Shown here: positions 34,847-44,325 of the stretch, one piece after another
How the letters are laid out: every line of letters begins with the position of its first letter
Numbering within the stretch: the stretch's first letter is position 1
Source of the DNA: Chthonomonas sp.
Lineage (GTDB): Bacteria > Armatimonadota > Fimbriimonadia > Fimbriimonadales > Fimbriimonadaceae
NCBI GenBank assembly: GCA_016788115.1
Contig: JAEURR010000003.1
Coordinates: forward strand, 62,001 to 126,000
Direction of reading: 5' to 3'
DNA: 64,000 nucleotides
The notes under the pieces: generated by a model
Told to the model about the DNA's origin: nothing
Database searches by the model: none
The model's input: only the letters and a program-made list of their open reading frames with translations
Position numbers and translations under genes: made by a program

Positions 34847-35382
34847 TCGATGTCGAGGTCGTCGTCGCCACCCGGATGCGACCAGTGAAGCGTGGCGACG
34901 TCCACCTTGTCGATGAACAGCACCCCATCCAAGTGATCGACCTCGTGCTGGACGACACGGGCGGGTAGCCCTTCCATCTCGTACTCGACCGGTCGGCCCT
35001 TCCGATCGTACGCCTCGACGACCAGCTTCAGGCGTCGTTGTACATCGCCGTACAAGCCTGGAATGCTGAGGCACCCCTCCTGACCCACGATCTCGCCCTC
35101 CGATGAAGTGATGACCGGATTGACGAGCACGGTCGGCTTGACGCCTTCTGGAGCAATGACGATAATCCGCTTGCCAACGCCGATCTGCGGCGCAGCGAGC
35201 CCGATCCCGTTTGACATTTTCATGACCCGCAGCATCTCATCAATGGTCTTGCTGATCTTGTTCGTGACTTCCTGCACATCCTCCGCCTTCTGGCGCAGAA
35301 CCGGGTGCGGAATCTTGACCACCGGCCGCTCCGCCGAGGTCACGTAGAGGTATTTGAACTCGTCCGGGACGACGATCTCCAT
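34843..35382 (-). CDS. def: Peptide deformylase
   Basis: 179 residues. The three motifs are GIGLAAPQ, EGCLSIPG (Cys metal ligand) and QHEVDHLDG (two His ligands and the catalytic Glu). It removes the formyl group from new proteins, after fmt has added it. Start ATG 35382, 10 bases from the prmC stop. Confidence 0.95.
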   Translation of the reverse strand: MEIVVPDEFKYLYVTSAERPVVKIPHPVLRQKAEDVQEVTNKISKTIDEMLRVMKMSNGIGLAAPQIGVGKRIIVIAPEGVKPTVLVNPVITSSEGEIVGQEGCLSIPGLYGDVQRRLKLVVEAYDRKGRPVEYEMEGLPARVVQHEVDHLDGVLFIDKVDVATLHWSHPGGDDDLDIE

Positions 35383-35391
35383 AGTTAGCGA

Positions 35392-36189
35392 TTATGGCAG
35401 GTAGAACGCCAGCGCCCGAATCACCTTGGATAGATCGCGCCGCGACTGTTCCAACCGCCAGCCCTGCTGAGCAAAGATTGCGGCGACTGCATCGTGCTGG
35501 CCGCGACCGATCTCCACGGCCACCCGTTTGCAGCCCGTCGCCGCCTCCGCGATCCGCTTGTAGAATCCAAGCGCGTCGTCACCCGCGAACAGCGCCTCGG
35601 CCGGTTCGTACTCGCTGACTTCGCGGGACAACTTTTCATGGACGCTGATGTAAGGGGGATTGGAGACGACCAGATCGAACGATCGCGCGGGAATTCCATC
35701 GTGCTCGATCCAGTGGACCGTCCCGAGAGTGTCATTCAAGCGCGCAATTTCCAGCGCCGCACGCGAAATGTCCACCCCAGTCACCGAGACGGGACGCTCC
35801 GCCGCCAGAGTTATCGCTATGCAACCCGAGCCTGTACCGAGATCGAGAACGCGCCCAACCCCGTGCAAATCGATCAGGTCTAACGCGAGCTCGACAAGAA
35901 TCTCGGTCTCGTGCCGAGGGATCAGCACCCCAGGACCCACCCGGAAGCTCCGGCCGAAGAACTCGCGCGTGCCCAGGATGTACGCCAGCGGCTCGTGCCG
36001 CGCGCGTCGCTCCAGGAGTGGGTCTGCGGCGGGAGTTGGCGGCTCAAGATCGTGCGCGATCAGCCATGCCCGGTCCCCGCTGCGACCTTCGGCGAAGCAC
36101 AGCAGCAATTCCGCCTCCAATCGAGCGGCTTCGAACCCCTGCCGTGCCAGACGATCCGCAGCTTGGGCAAGCCACTCCCGACGCGTCAC
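35392..36189 (-). CDS. prmC: Peptide chain release factor N5-glutamine methyltransferase PrmC
   Basis: 265 residues. PLAYILGTREFFGRSFRVGPGVLIPRHETE, split by conserved residues, the SAM site LDLGTGSGCIAI and the NPPYIS motif assign it. It methylates the GGQ Gln of release factors. GTG start 36189 overlaps the stop of the PD40 gene by 4 bases (GTGA). Confidence 0.92.
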   Translation of the reverse strand: MTRREWLAQAADRLARQGFEAARLEAELLLCFAEGRSGDRAWLIAHDLEPPTPAADPLLERRARHEPLAYILGTREFFGRSFRVGPGVLIPRHETEILVELALDLIDLHGVGRVLDLGTGSGCIAITLAAERPVSVTGVDISRAALEIARLNDTLGTVHWIEHDGIPARSFDLVVSNPPYISVHEKLSREVSEYEPAEALFAGDDALGFYKRIAEAATGCKRVAVEIGRGQHDAVAAIFAQQGWRLEQSRRDLSKVIRALAFYLP

Positions 36190-37442
36190 TTGGGTTTTGC
36201 CGGGCTGAACTTGGGATCGTCGAAGTCGCCTTTGAGAGAGCCCAGGGGCTCAAGCGCCGCTCCGTCGGGCTTGATCGTATAGAGACCCCGCTGGCCGTCC
36301 TTTGACATGACGAAGACAATTCGGTTCCCATCGGGGCTCCAACTGAAGTCGGAGACCAAGCCGCGCGTGAGTTGCTGCGCCGACTTCAGACCTTCTCCAT
36401 CGACCACCACCGAGAGCATCCCCGCAACCTCGAACTGGGACAGTTTGTTCACGCGGCCCGATTGAAAGAGGAGCGTCCCACCGGTCGGGTTGAACACGAC
36501 TTGCCCGGCAGCGATCTCGTCGTCGGGGCTTACAAAGACGGGCATGGGCGTCACCGACTGCGCGTTCACGTCGAGCGTGAAGAGCGCGTTCCGGTAGGGA
36601 GGGACGAGTTCCCCATTCCGCTTCTGCGCCTCGGGTGCGTTGGCCGGGTCGAAGAATCGGAATCCACGTACGGTGTAGGCTAACAGCCCGTCCGAGTTGA
36701 CGTCAAACTCAATCGAGTCGGCCGCGACGATTCCCTGTGGCCGCGGCAGGCTCACGTTCCCCTTAGCATCTTCGATCAGCTCAAGGGGCTGGTAGATCAG
36801 CGCCTCTCCCAAGTCGCGCCTGATCACCGCAAAGACGCCTTTGCGATCCTTACCGTACTTCGCCTCGCGGAACGACTGGCCCAAGTTCCGGTAGTAAGCA
36901 TCGAACTGTCCTTGCGAACCGCCCTCTTCTCCGGTCGCGACCACCCCGGTGGTCGGAGGCAATACTTGGCGGGTCGTGCCCCCGCGCGGGTCGAACTCCA
37001 GCACAAAGCCGCCGGCGACGATAAGCCCTGTCGTGGGTGTCGAAACGTAACCCGGAGGCGAAAAGTTCAGCCGCGCCTTGCTGCGCGAGCCGACCGAGCG
37101 AACTTCCACGTTCCCTTTCGAGGGGTTCCAGCGCGCGATCTGGAAGACTCCCTTCTCCCGGTCGCTTGAGAAGAACAAACGATTTCCGTCCGGACTCCAC
37201 GCGACGTCCTTATCGTTCACTCCATCGCGATAGCCGGGGTTATCGACCTTAGTCCCGTCGGGCTTGATCAGCACCGCCTTGGAACCGCTCGGAGTCATCT
37301 CGATGGCCGCGATCCAGCCAGCACTATCGACGGTGCCCAAATCTGGGTCCACGACGAACCCCTGATACCAGCGATAGAAGGCCATGAGGCCAGCGAGGGT
37401 GAAGAGTCCGGCAACTGTACGGGTAGCGACTTTCTTGGTCAC
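36186..37442 (-). CDS. Membrane-anchored PD40/WD40-type propeller protein
   Basis: 418 residues from GTG 37442. A single N-terminal helix (TVAGLFTLAGLMAFYRWY) anchors it. The remainder is a beta propeller with SPDGNRLFFSS, NPTGGTLLFQS and SPDGNRIVFVMS repeats of the TolB/PD40 type. No enzymatic motif. It lies 27 bases after the class III cyclase gene and overlaps prmC, so it may act with the cyclase, but that is inference. Confidence 0.8.
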   Translation of the reverse strand: MTKKVATRTVAGLFTLAGLMAFYRWYQGFVVDPDLGTVDSAGWIAAIEMTPSGSKAVLIKPDGTKVDNPGYRDGVNDKDVAWSPDGNRLFFSSDREKGVFQIARWNPSKGNVEVRSVGSRSKARLNFSPPGYVSTPTTGLIVAGGFVLEFDPRGGTTRQVLPPTTGVVATGEEGGSQGQFDAYYRNLGQSFREAKYGKDRKGVFAVIRRDLGEALIYQPLELIEDAKGNVSLPRPQGIVAADSIEFDVNSDGLLAYTVRGFRFFDPANAPEAQKRNGELVPPYRNALFTLDVNAQSVTPMPVFVSPDDEIAAGQVVFNPTGGTLLFQSGRVNKLSQFEVAGMLSVVVDGEGLKSAQQLTRGLVSDFSWSPDGNRIVFVMSKDGQRGLYTIKPDGAALEPLGSLKGDFDDPKFSPAKPK

Positions 37443-37468
37443 GGGTTCAGTGATACCCGACGACTGGC

Positions 37469-38734
37469 TTACGCTTGGAACGGTGGAGGTTCAGCCCCCG
37501 GAGCTGTGGGGATCGCCGTGACTCGCGGAGTCCAAATGCGGGCATCGACGTTCTGTACATTCACCTTCTCCGGGCCTACGGACTCGGCACCGCCAGGCAA
37601 CAAGTTCGCCGCCGCCAAGGACACGGCAATCCCGCCCTCGGGCGCGGCCTTTTGGAGGTGAGACGCGATGTCGATCACGTGCGCGAAGTTGATATTGTGC
37701 AGACCCTCGCCCTGCGGCACGACGGACCCATGGTGGATCCCCGCCCGCAACCGCATCGGCATGCCGATCTTGTTGCGGTACATGTTGAGCTCCGGCATTC
37801 CGCCCAGGATATTCCGCGCAGCGTGGAACGCCTGCCATGGTGAGTCAAAGGCAACGATCACGCCATCGCCCGCAGTCGAGTGAATTGAGCCGCCATGCTT
37901 CCGTGCAACCACCTCCACGAACCGGTGGTACTCGCCAAACGTAAACTCGACCGCCAGCGGGTCCGCTAACTCTTTCATCCGAGTGCTGCCCACCACGTCC
38001 AAGCTGAGGAACGAGATCGTCTGCTCATTGCTTCGCAGCTTGTCTTGGAGTTCCACCAGCTGAGCCAGTAGCTTGCGACGTTCGTCCGCTGGCTCTGCCA
38101 AACCATGGCGCGCACCGCGCCGGTTCCAAGCGTGAAAGGCGGCTTGGCCCACGACAAAGCCGATCGCGCCAAATGCAACGAGCAGTGTCGGGCTCTTACC
38201 GGAAATGTCCGGTTCCTTGCTGAGGAAATTGTGTAGTGCGTAGGCAAGCCCCATCCCCATGAACTGCACCGCCCCGAAGATGCCGCCCGCCAGTCGGGCG
38301 GTCTTGACGTCCTTTGCGATTGCCGCGTTATACGCCGCACCGAGCAAGCACAGCATCGCCAAGATCCCCAGGAAGCCCGATTGATCGGAGAGCGCCTTGC
38401 CTGCACCGACCAAGACTCCGCAACCGACCCCCAAGTACGCTGAGGTCACCAGCGACCGGACGGTGGGATCTAGGGACAGCGTGAACTTTTTGAACCGATC
38501 GATGAATGTGCGCTTACGCTTCTCGGTGGGTTGCGCCGAGATCATCGCAACGCGGACCACCTCTAGCGGTGCGCCGGTGGCTTCGGCTACCGCGGCGAGA
38601 GCCGCATCGTCCAGCTCGCCGCCCGCATCCTCACGCAGCTTGGTCGCAATGGCAATAAGCTCCCGGATGTCGTCCTGCATGGCAGGAGTCACCTGGGCAT
38701 CGCTCTCGGATCCTAAAGTTCGGAGGTCGTTCAT
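37469..38734 (-). CDS. Membrane-associated class III nucleotidyl cyclase
   Basis: 421 residues. The N-terminal part (1-75) is helical and cytosolic; hydrophobic segments occur near 93-210 (SAYLGVGCGVLVGAG, FLGILAMLCLLGAAYNA, LLVAFGAIGFVVGQAAF). The C-terminal cyclase homology domain (about 240-405) has FLSLDVVGSTRMKE with the first metal Asp, STAGDGVIVAF with the second Asp and GIHHGSV. The family makes cAMP or cGMP; substrate-specifying Lys/Asp positions cannot be set by eye. First gene of the run to fmt. Confidence 0.82.
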   Translation of the reverse strand: MNDLRTLGSESDAQVTPAMQDDIRELIAIATKLREDAGGELDDAALAAVAEATGAPLEVVRVAMISAQPTEKRKRTFIDRFKKFTLSLDPTVRSLVTSAYLGVGCGVLVGAGKALSDQSGFLGILAMLCLLGAAYNAAIAKDVKTARLAGGIFGAVQFMGMGLAYALHNFLSKEPDISGKSPTLLVAFGAIGFVVGQAAFHAWNRRGARHGLAEPADERRKLLAQLVELQDKLRSNEQTISFLSLDVVGSTRMKELADPLAVEFTFGEYHRFVEVVARKHGGSIHSTAGDGVIVAFDSPWQAFHAARNILGGMPELNMYRNKIGMPMRLRAGIHHGSVVPQGEGLHNINFAHVIDIASHLQKAAPEGGIAVSLAAANLLPGGAESVGPEKVNVQNVDARIWTPRVTAIPTAPGAEPPPFQA

Positions 38735-38792
38735 CGCGGGCCAGACCGTATTCTACTGAATGACGGCGAAGGCCCACATCGAAAGTCCCGAC

Positions 38793-39299
38793 CTACGGAC
38801 AAGTCGGAGGCAAAGGAGGAACGCTGGTGGTCGGAATCAGCTGCAGTGTGGGCAAGGTAATGTCCGACCCCGGGGCAAGAACTCCAAGACCCGCGCGGCA
38901 TGTGGGCACGCTCATGCTGTAGGAACTCCCCGAGTAAAGGTAAGTCCCGAAGTAGGCCGTGGTGTTCACCGAAGATCGCACGATGTGCACGCTAGCGGCG
39001 GTGACATTGGTCTGGAATCCCACATAACCCTGGCTGTTCGACGTGTTCGAGCCGAGAACCGAGCCCGTGGCGCTGTAAAGGTCCACCCGCACACCTCCGA
39101 TCGGCGTGCCGAAATCACTGTCCACCACACGGCCGCGCAGGATAACCGAATTCACTCCGCTCCCTCCAGCGGCGATGATGTTGAAGTCGGTGCCACCCCC
39201 GCCTCCTCCGCCACCACCCGAAGTGCCTCCGCCGCCACCACAACCGGTGACCGCGATGGCCGCGAGGCCGAACAAAACAGCGAGCGAGCGTCGATTCAT
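38793..39299 (-). CDS. Gly-rich lipoprotein with carboxypeptidase-regulatory-like domain
   Basis: 168 residues from ATG 39299. Lipobox AVTGC follows a signal peptide, so the Cys near residue 20 is lipidated. A Gly-rich spacer of fifteen or so Gly comes next, then a domain with ILRGRVVDSDFGTPIGGVRV and NSQGYVGFQTNV, typical of carboxypeptidase-regulatory (CarboxypepD_reg) beta sandwiches. Ends in a Pro-rich tail. Likely outer-membrane-facing. Role unknown. Confidence 0.75.
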   Translation of the reverse strand: MNRRSLAVLFGLAAIAVTGCGGGGGTSGGGGGGGGGTDFNIIAAGGSGVNSVILRGRVVDSDFGTPIGGVRVDLYSATGSVLGSNTSNSQGYVGFQTNVTAASVHIVRSSVNTTAYFGTYLYSGSSYSMSVPTCRAGLGVLAPGSDITLPTLQLIPTTSVPPLPPTCP

Positions 39300-39314
39300 G
39301 AGCAAGACCATAGC

Positions 39315-39728
39315 TTACTCAGCAGACGCATCAGTCGCGCGACCGACACGGTCCGATCGAAATGCGTTGGGCATGAGATCCGCGAACGAGTACCGCTCGA
39401 AATGACCGGTCGATCCCGCACACCAGATCACTGCCGCAGGCGAGATGAATTCCGCGATCACCTGCAAGCAGAGCCCGCAAGGGGTGCCTCCGTCTTCAGT
39501 CACGACGACCAATTCCATGATCTCCGTACAGCCTTGGGAAACCATCGTCATGATCGCAGAGCGTTCCGCGCAAATGGCCGCCCCATACGAGACGTTCTCC
39601 ACGTTACAGCCCGTGTAGATCGTGCCGTTGGAACCGCGTAGCGCGCACCCTACCCGGTAACCCGAGTACGGCACGTACGCGTTATCGCGAACCACCACGG
39701 CAGCGTCAAAGAGGTCAGTTGGGATCAT
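39315..39728 (-). CDS. cdd: Cytidine deaminase
   Basis: 137 residues. YVPYSGYRVGCAL, GCNVENVSYGAAICAERSA (catalytic CAE) and PCGLCLQVI (Cys-x2-Cys) supply the zinc site and proton-shuttling Glu. It deaminates cytidine/deoxycytidine in pyrimidine salvage. Its ATG overlaps the mutS2 stop by 4 bases, so cdd follows mutS2 in one transcript. Confidence 0.93.
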   Translation of the reverse strand: MIPTDLFDAAVVVRDNAYVPYSGYRVGCALRGSNGTIYTGCNVENVSYGAAICAERSAIMTMVSQGCTEIMELVVVTEDGGTPCGLCLQVIAEFISPAAVIWCAGSTGHFERYSFADLMPNAFRSDRVGRATDASAE

Positions 39729-42076
39729 GTCAACACCGCGATCGTCACGCCCGCGCCCCCTTCGTTCGGCTCGGCTTCGCGAAAGCTCCGGACCCCACGA
39801 TGGCGACGCAACGTTTCGTGCGTTATCTTGCGCAAGATACCCTCACCCTTGCCGTGCACGAGCCGAACGTTGGGCAGGCCTGCGAGAATGGAATCGTCAA
39901 GAAATCGGTCGAGCACCTCTTGGGCCTCCTCCGCGCGCATCTTGATCATCACCAATTCGATACTGGCCGATTGGACCTTCTTCAGTCCCAAGTTCTCGCG
40001 ATAAACAGCTTTGGGAACTGCCACCTCGGCATCCGCGCGTTCGACTTGCGAGGCGGGGAAGCTCATCTTGATCATCCCCATCTGCACCTGCACCTTACCA
40101 TCGCGAGGTTCGGCCAGCACGGTGCCGACTTGCGTGTGCCCGGTGATCTTCACGCGGTCGCCCTTGTGCACTTCGGCGGCTGCTTTCTCAAGCATCGGTT
40201 CCGGCTTGAGCCCCTTCGCGCTCGATCCACCCCGTTCCTGGAGCCGCTTCAACTTCGAGCGAGCCTGATCAAAAGCCTCGGGCCGACGGTCTTTCTTGAG
40301 CGTCTCGAAGATCTCGTTCGCCTCCAGTCGCAGCTCTCGCAATGTGTCTTCGATCGTCTCGGCCGCATGGGCTCTCGCCTTTGCTTTGGCTTCCTTTGCC
40401 TCGGCCAGCTTTCGCTCCGCCTCGGCTTCGACTTGCTTCAGCCGATGCGCAATCTTGTCGTACTGCCCTTGAGCACGCTGGGCCTGCTTCTGCGCCTCCT
40501 CGAGCCTCTCAAGCATTGCCGACACTTCTTGATGCTGAGTCCCCGCAGTATCCCGCGCTCTATCCAGCACTGCCTTGGGGAGGCCGTACCGCTCGGCGAT
40601 GCGCAAGGCGTGGCTCGCCCCGGGTGCCCCCATGATGAGCCGATAGCTCGGGCGCAGTGATTTGAGGTCGAATTCCATCGCCGCGTTCACAAAGCCCGGC
40701 GTGTTGTACGCAAAGATCTTGAGCTCGCCATAGTGTGTGCTCGCCATGACCTTACCGCCGGATTCCTGGATGCTTAGCAGGATCGCTTTGGCCAGCGCTG
40801 AGCCCTCCGCGGGGTCCGTTCCTGCGCCCACTTCGTCGAGCAGCACCAGCCCGCCCGGCACCAACTGCTGCAACGCGTTCGCGATATTGCGGATGTGGCC
40901 GCTGAAGGTCGAGAGCGATTGCTGCAAGCTCTGCTCGTCCCCAATGTCCGCCCACACCTGGGTAAACGGTCCCAAGTCCACCTCGCGGGCGGGGAGCATC
41001 ATGCCGCATTGCGCCATGAGCACGAAGAGTCCCACCGTCTTGATGCTCACCGTCTTGCCTCCGGTGTTCGGCCCGGTGATCAGCAAGCCGTCGTGCCCGT
41101 CGCAAAGGTGGATGAACAGCGGCACAGCGATGGACGGATCAAGCAGCGGGTGCCGCCCCTCGACGATCCGCAAGTGGTGACCGCCCGTGATCTTGGGAAT
41201 ACACCCATTCACTGCGTGCCCGTACCGGGCCTTTGCGAAGATGAAATCGATCTCGCCGCACTTGTGCACGCCGTGGGCAATGGCATCGCCGTCTGCCCCG
41301 ACTCGACTTGAAAGCTCGTCCAGAATTCGCGCGATCTCCGCCTTTTCTGCACCTTCGGCCTGACGCAACGCGTTGCCGAGTTGAACCACATCGTCAGGCT
41401 CGATATAGACGGTGTGGCCGCTCGCGCTTGAATCGTGCACGATGCCGCGGACCTTAGCCCGGTGCTCACTCTTGACCGGTACAACGTAGCGCCCCTCACG
41501 TGTGGTGTAAACCGCGTCACTGAGCCACTCTCGGGTCTTGCCGCTTACGTAACTCTGAATCCGATCAAGCATCCGACTCGCGGCTTGCTTCTTCGCTTGC
41601 CGGGCTTTCGCCAAAGCCGGGGACGCCTCATCGCGCACTTCTCCGTCGCCATCCAAGGACTCGATGAGGCGAGCCTCGGTCTTGGGGGCCTCGGGGAGTT
41701 CCTCAACCATAGCGCACAACCTCGGCAACCCGTCCGACTTCCCCCGTAACACGGTCCGCAGGCTGCGCATGACCCCCAAGGACACGCCGATCCGATACAA
41801 ACTCACGCCATCCAGCGTTCCGCCCTTGGCGGCACGGCGGGCCGCTTCCCGCACATCTCGCAACCCACCGAGGGACGGGACCGAGTCCGTGTCCATAAGC
41901 TGCGACGCCTCGTCCGTCTCGGCGATCAACTCTTCGATCCCCTTAGGATTGAAGAGCGGCGTGACCCGCTCTGCCAGTTCGTGCCCCATCTCGGTCTCGC
42001 AGTGTTCCGCCACGCGCGAACGCACGAGGTCGAATTCGAGAACCCGATAGGCGTGCGGGAGGGGGTCGGTGGACAT
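39725..42076 (-). CDS. mutS2: MutS2 family endonuclease/ATPase
   Basis: 783 residues. VLEFDLVRSRVAEHCETEMG starts the N-terminal core, ITGPNTGGKTVSIKTVGL is the Walker A, LLDEVGAGTDPAEGSALAKAI the Walker B, and STHYGELKIFAY follows. Coiled coil (about 510-640) and a C-terminal Smr domain (VRLVHGKGEGILRK) complete the family. MutS2 binds branched or collided-ribosome substrates and restrains recombination. It is followed by cdd. Confidence 0.95.
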   Translation of the reverse strand: MSTDPLPHAYRVLEFDLVRSRVAEHCETEMGHELAERVTPLFNPKGIEELIAETDEASQLMDTDSVPSLGGLRDVREAARRAAKGGTLDGVSLYRIGVSLGVMRSLRTVLRGKSDGLPRLCAMVEELPEAPKTEARLIESLDGDGEVRDEASPALAKARQAKKQAASRMLDRIQSYVSGKTREWLSDAVYTTREGRYVVPVKSEHRAKVRGIVHDSSASGHTVYIEPDDVVQLGNALRQAEGAEKAEIARILDELSSRVGADGDAIAHGVHKCGEIDFIFAKARYGHAVNGCIPKITGGHHLRIVEGRHPLLDPSIAVPLFIHLCDGHDGLLITGPNTGGKTVSIKTVGLFVLMAQCGMMLPAREVDLGPFTQVWADIGDEQSLQQSLSTFSGHIRNIANALQQLVPGGLVLLDEVGAGTDPAEGSALAKAILLSIQESGGKVMASTHYGELKIFAYNTPGFVNAAMEFDLKSLRPSYRLIMGAPGASHALRIAERYGLPKAVLDRARDTAGTQHQEVSAMLERLEEAQKQAQRAQGQYDKIAHRLKQVEAEAERKLAEAKEAKAKARAHAAETIEDTLRELRLEANEIFETLKKDRRPEAFDQARSKLKRLQERGGSSAKGLKPEPMLEKAAAEVHKGDRVKITGHTQVGTVLAEPRDGKVQVQMGMIKMSFPASQVERADAEVAVPKAVYRENLGLKKVQSASIELVMIKMRAEEAQEVLDRFLDDSILAGLPNVRLVHGKGEGILRKITHETLRRHRGVRSFREAEPNEGGAGVTIAVLT

Positions 42077-42081
42077 GGCGA

Positions 42082-42537
42082 TTAGATCTGGTCGAGCAGG
42101 CTCATCATCTCAACCAGAGCGCCAGCGGCTTCCCGACCTTTGTGACCGAGCTTCATGCCGGTTCGCTCTAGCGCCTGCTCTTGATTCTCGGGGGTTAAGA
42201 TCCCCCAGGTAATGGGCCGGCCGCTGCTCGTCTGCAGGTTCATGAGCGCGCCACTCACATCGCCCGCTAGGAGTGCCGCGTGCGTCGTGGCCCCCTGCAA
42301 AATGCAACCCAGGGCGACGACGCCGTGGCATTCGCGCCTCTCAATGAGCGCCTTTGCGACGGGCGGAATCTCCCATGTGCCAGGGACTTGTACCAAAACC
42401 ACTTCCGGATCGCCGTGCGCGCGCAACGTCTCCAAAGCCCCCTCAAGGAGTTCCTTGGTGACCAACTCGTTCCAGCGGCTGACCACAACGCCCACGCGCT
42501 TGCCTGCCGCGCTCATTTGCGCTTCAATGCGTACCAT
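42082..42537 (-). CDS. ribH: 6,7-dimethyl-8-ribityllumazine synthase
   Basis: 151 residues. VVVSRWNELVTKELLEGAL, VPGTWEIPPVAKALI, VVALGCILQGATTH and the helix EALERTG-like QALERTGMKLGHKG are the lumazine synthase order. It makes the riboflavin precursor. It lies 5 bases from the mutS2 start and is separated from other rib genes, which are not in the window. A start at ATG 42516 (MSAAGKR) is also possible. Confidence 0.93.
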   Translation of the reverse strand: MVRIEAQMSAAGKRVGVVVSRWNELVTKELLEGALETLRAHGDPEVVLVQVPGTWEIPPVAKALIERRECHGVVALGCILQGATTHAALLAGDVSGALMNLQTSSGRPITWGILTPENQEQALERTGMKLGHKGREAAGALVEMMSLLDQI

Positions 42538-42585
42538 CCTCTCTTAGTATGGCGTGCTGAAGGGCCAAACTCGAACGAGAGTGCG

Positions 42586-44325
42586 CTACCGACCGCCAAG
42601 ACCGCTGAGCGTCACCCCTTCGATCAAGTACTTTTGGGCGAAGAAGAACAACAGGATAACCGGCAGCACGGACATCGTCGTAGCGGCCATCAGGAGCGCA
42701 GGCTCCCCACCCCGGCTGCTGCTGTACAACTGCAGCCCGTAAGCAATCGGCATCCTGTCGGGCGAGCTGATGTAGATCAGCGGTCCCATGAAGTTGTTCC
42801 AAGTGCCCAGCGTGGTCATGACCGAAATGGCTGCAAGCGCAGGTTTGATCTGCGGGACCATGATCTGCCACAGCGTCGTAAGGTAAGTACAGCCGTCCAC
42901 TTTGGCCGCATCCTCAAGCTCCATGGGGATTTGCGCAATGAACTGACGCAACAGGAAAACGTTGAACGCCCCCGCAAAGAACGCGGGCACCCAGAGCGGA
43001 TAGAGCGTGTCGATCCACCCGATGCTTCTGTAGATGAGGAACTGGGGCAGCATGGTGACCGCTCCCGGCAGCATCATCGTACTAAGCATTACACCAAAGA
43101 GGAAGTTCTTTCCGTAGAACCGCAGACGAGCAAAGGCGTACGCCACCATCGTGCTGCTCACGAGAACACCAAGAACGGTCAGCACGACTAGGATCAGCGT
43201 GTTCTTCAGGTACAGCAGGCCCTTCGCGGTGTCGGGAGGAAGAAAGTCGAGCGCATCGGGGTAGTTCTGCCACCGCAGCCCTGGCTCGCGGACGTCCTTG
43301 ATCTCCGAAGCAACGCCCACCAGTTCCTGCCCTTTCATCGAGGCAGGGGATGTGATCTGCATGCGCCGGCGACCGTCTTCGAACTCCTCGGTCACGAATC
43401 CGGTCACGGGAGTGCCCTGCACGGTGCTGGTCACCATCGGCACTTGCTTCGGAATCTCTTTGAGCGAGGACCGATCGACGATGCTTGTTTGCCCCCTCAT
43501 GGCCATGGGCTTGTTGATATCGATCTTCACCCGCCCGGGCGCGACGGTCTCCATGATCGCGGCTTGCACGGTCTGACCGTCGATCTTGGTTTCGAAGAGC
43601 GGACTCTTCGGATCCATGTAGTCCATCTGCCGAGTCACCAAAGGCTGCCACCGGAGCGCATCGGCCTGTGCGATGTCCTTGTCTTCTTTGAAACTGCTCA
43701 GGAGTAGCCAGGCAAATGGGATTCCGAAGATAATGGACCCGACCACCAGGGCCGCCACGGTGAGCACATTCTTGGTGATGCCGCGAGTCGCCGTGCGCTT
43801 GCTCGTCCAAGCCATGGCGGCTGCGGCGGCTATGGCCAAGCCGATCGAACAGGCAACGAATGATGCGGACATCGGGATCGCGCCGCGGAAGTAGGTCGCT
43901 TGCTCGCCGCTCTTGGAGAATTGCCACACTCCTATCACACCCGCGACCAACCAAAGCCCTGCTGCCGTCAGCTTCTTTGAGCGCTCCGCGGCGGTGATCG
44001 CTGTCGTGGATTGCACAAGCCGAGCAATGATAAAGAAGACCGAAACCAGCGCAAGCCAGCCTGACCAAGGCATGAGCACCCAGGCAATCGGCAGGTGGAT
44101 TCCAGACGGAGCCTCTCGACCCAAAGGCAGTTGAACCACCTGGGAGACAAGCAAGAGCGCTCCGCCCACCACGCCGTTCATGATCACCCCGCGTTGGGCC
44201 GTCTCCGGCGAATAACCGATTGGGCGGAAGACCATCCGCATCAAGTGGGCAATGGCAAGGAAGACTAGGACAAACCCAAACCAAGTCGCCAGCGTCCCCA
44301 GAACATAAAACAGACCCGGATTCAT
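42586..44325 (-). CDS. Sugar ABC transporter permease (MalG-like) with extra N-terminal and inserted domains
   Basis: 579 residues, about twice the family size. Residues 1-185 add four or five extra membrane helices with no known match. The permease starts near 187 (VLTVAALVVGSIIFGIPFAWLLL), is split by about 170 mostly soluble residues (215-385, containing VAPGRVKIDINKP and TGFVTEEFEDGRR), and resumes at KNTLILVVLTVLGV. The EAA loop is EDAAKVDGCTYLTTLWQIMVP. Start overlaps the stop of the fusion gene by 4 bases. No ATPase gene is nearby; such importers often share one elsewhere. Confidence 0.88.
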   Translation of the reverse strand: MNPGLFYVLGTLATWFGFVLVFLAIAHLMRMVFRPIGYSPETAQRGVIMNGVVGGALLLVSQVVQLPLGREAPSGIHLPIAWVLMPWSGWLALVSVFFIIARLVQSTTAITAAERSKKLTAAGLWLVAGVIGVWQFSKSGEQATYFRGAIPMSASFVACSIGLAIAAAAAMAWTSKRTATRGITKNVLTVAALVVGSIIFGIPFAWLLLSSFKEDKDIAQADALRWQPLVTRQMDYMDPKSPLFETKIDGQTVQAAIMETVAPGRVKIDINKPMAMRGQTSIVDRSSLKEIPKQVPMVTSTVQGTPVTGFVTEEFEDGRRRMQITSPASMKGQELVGVASEIKDVREPGLRWQNYPDALDFLPPDTAKGLLYLKNTLILVVLTVLGVLVSSTMVAYAFARLRFYGKNFLFGVMLSTMMLPGAVTMLPQFLIYRSIGWIDTLYPLWVPAFFAGAFNVFLLRQFIAQIPMELEDAAKVDGCTYLTTLWQIMVPQIKPALAAISVMTTLGTWNNFMGPLIYISSPDRMPIAYGLQLYSSSRGGEPALLMAATTMSVLPVILLFFFAQKYLIEGVTLSGLGGR

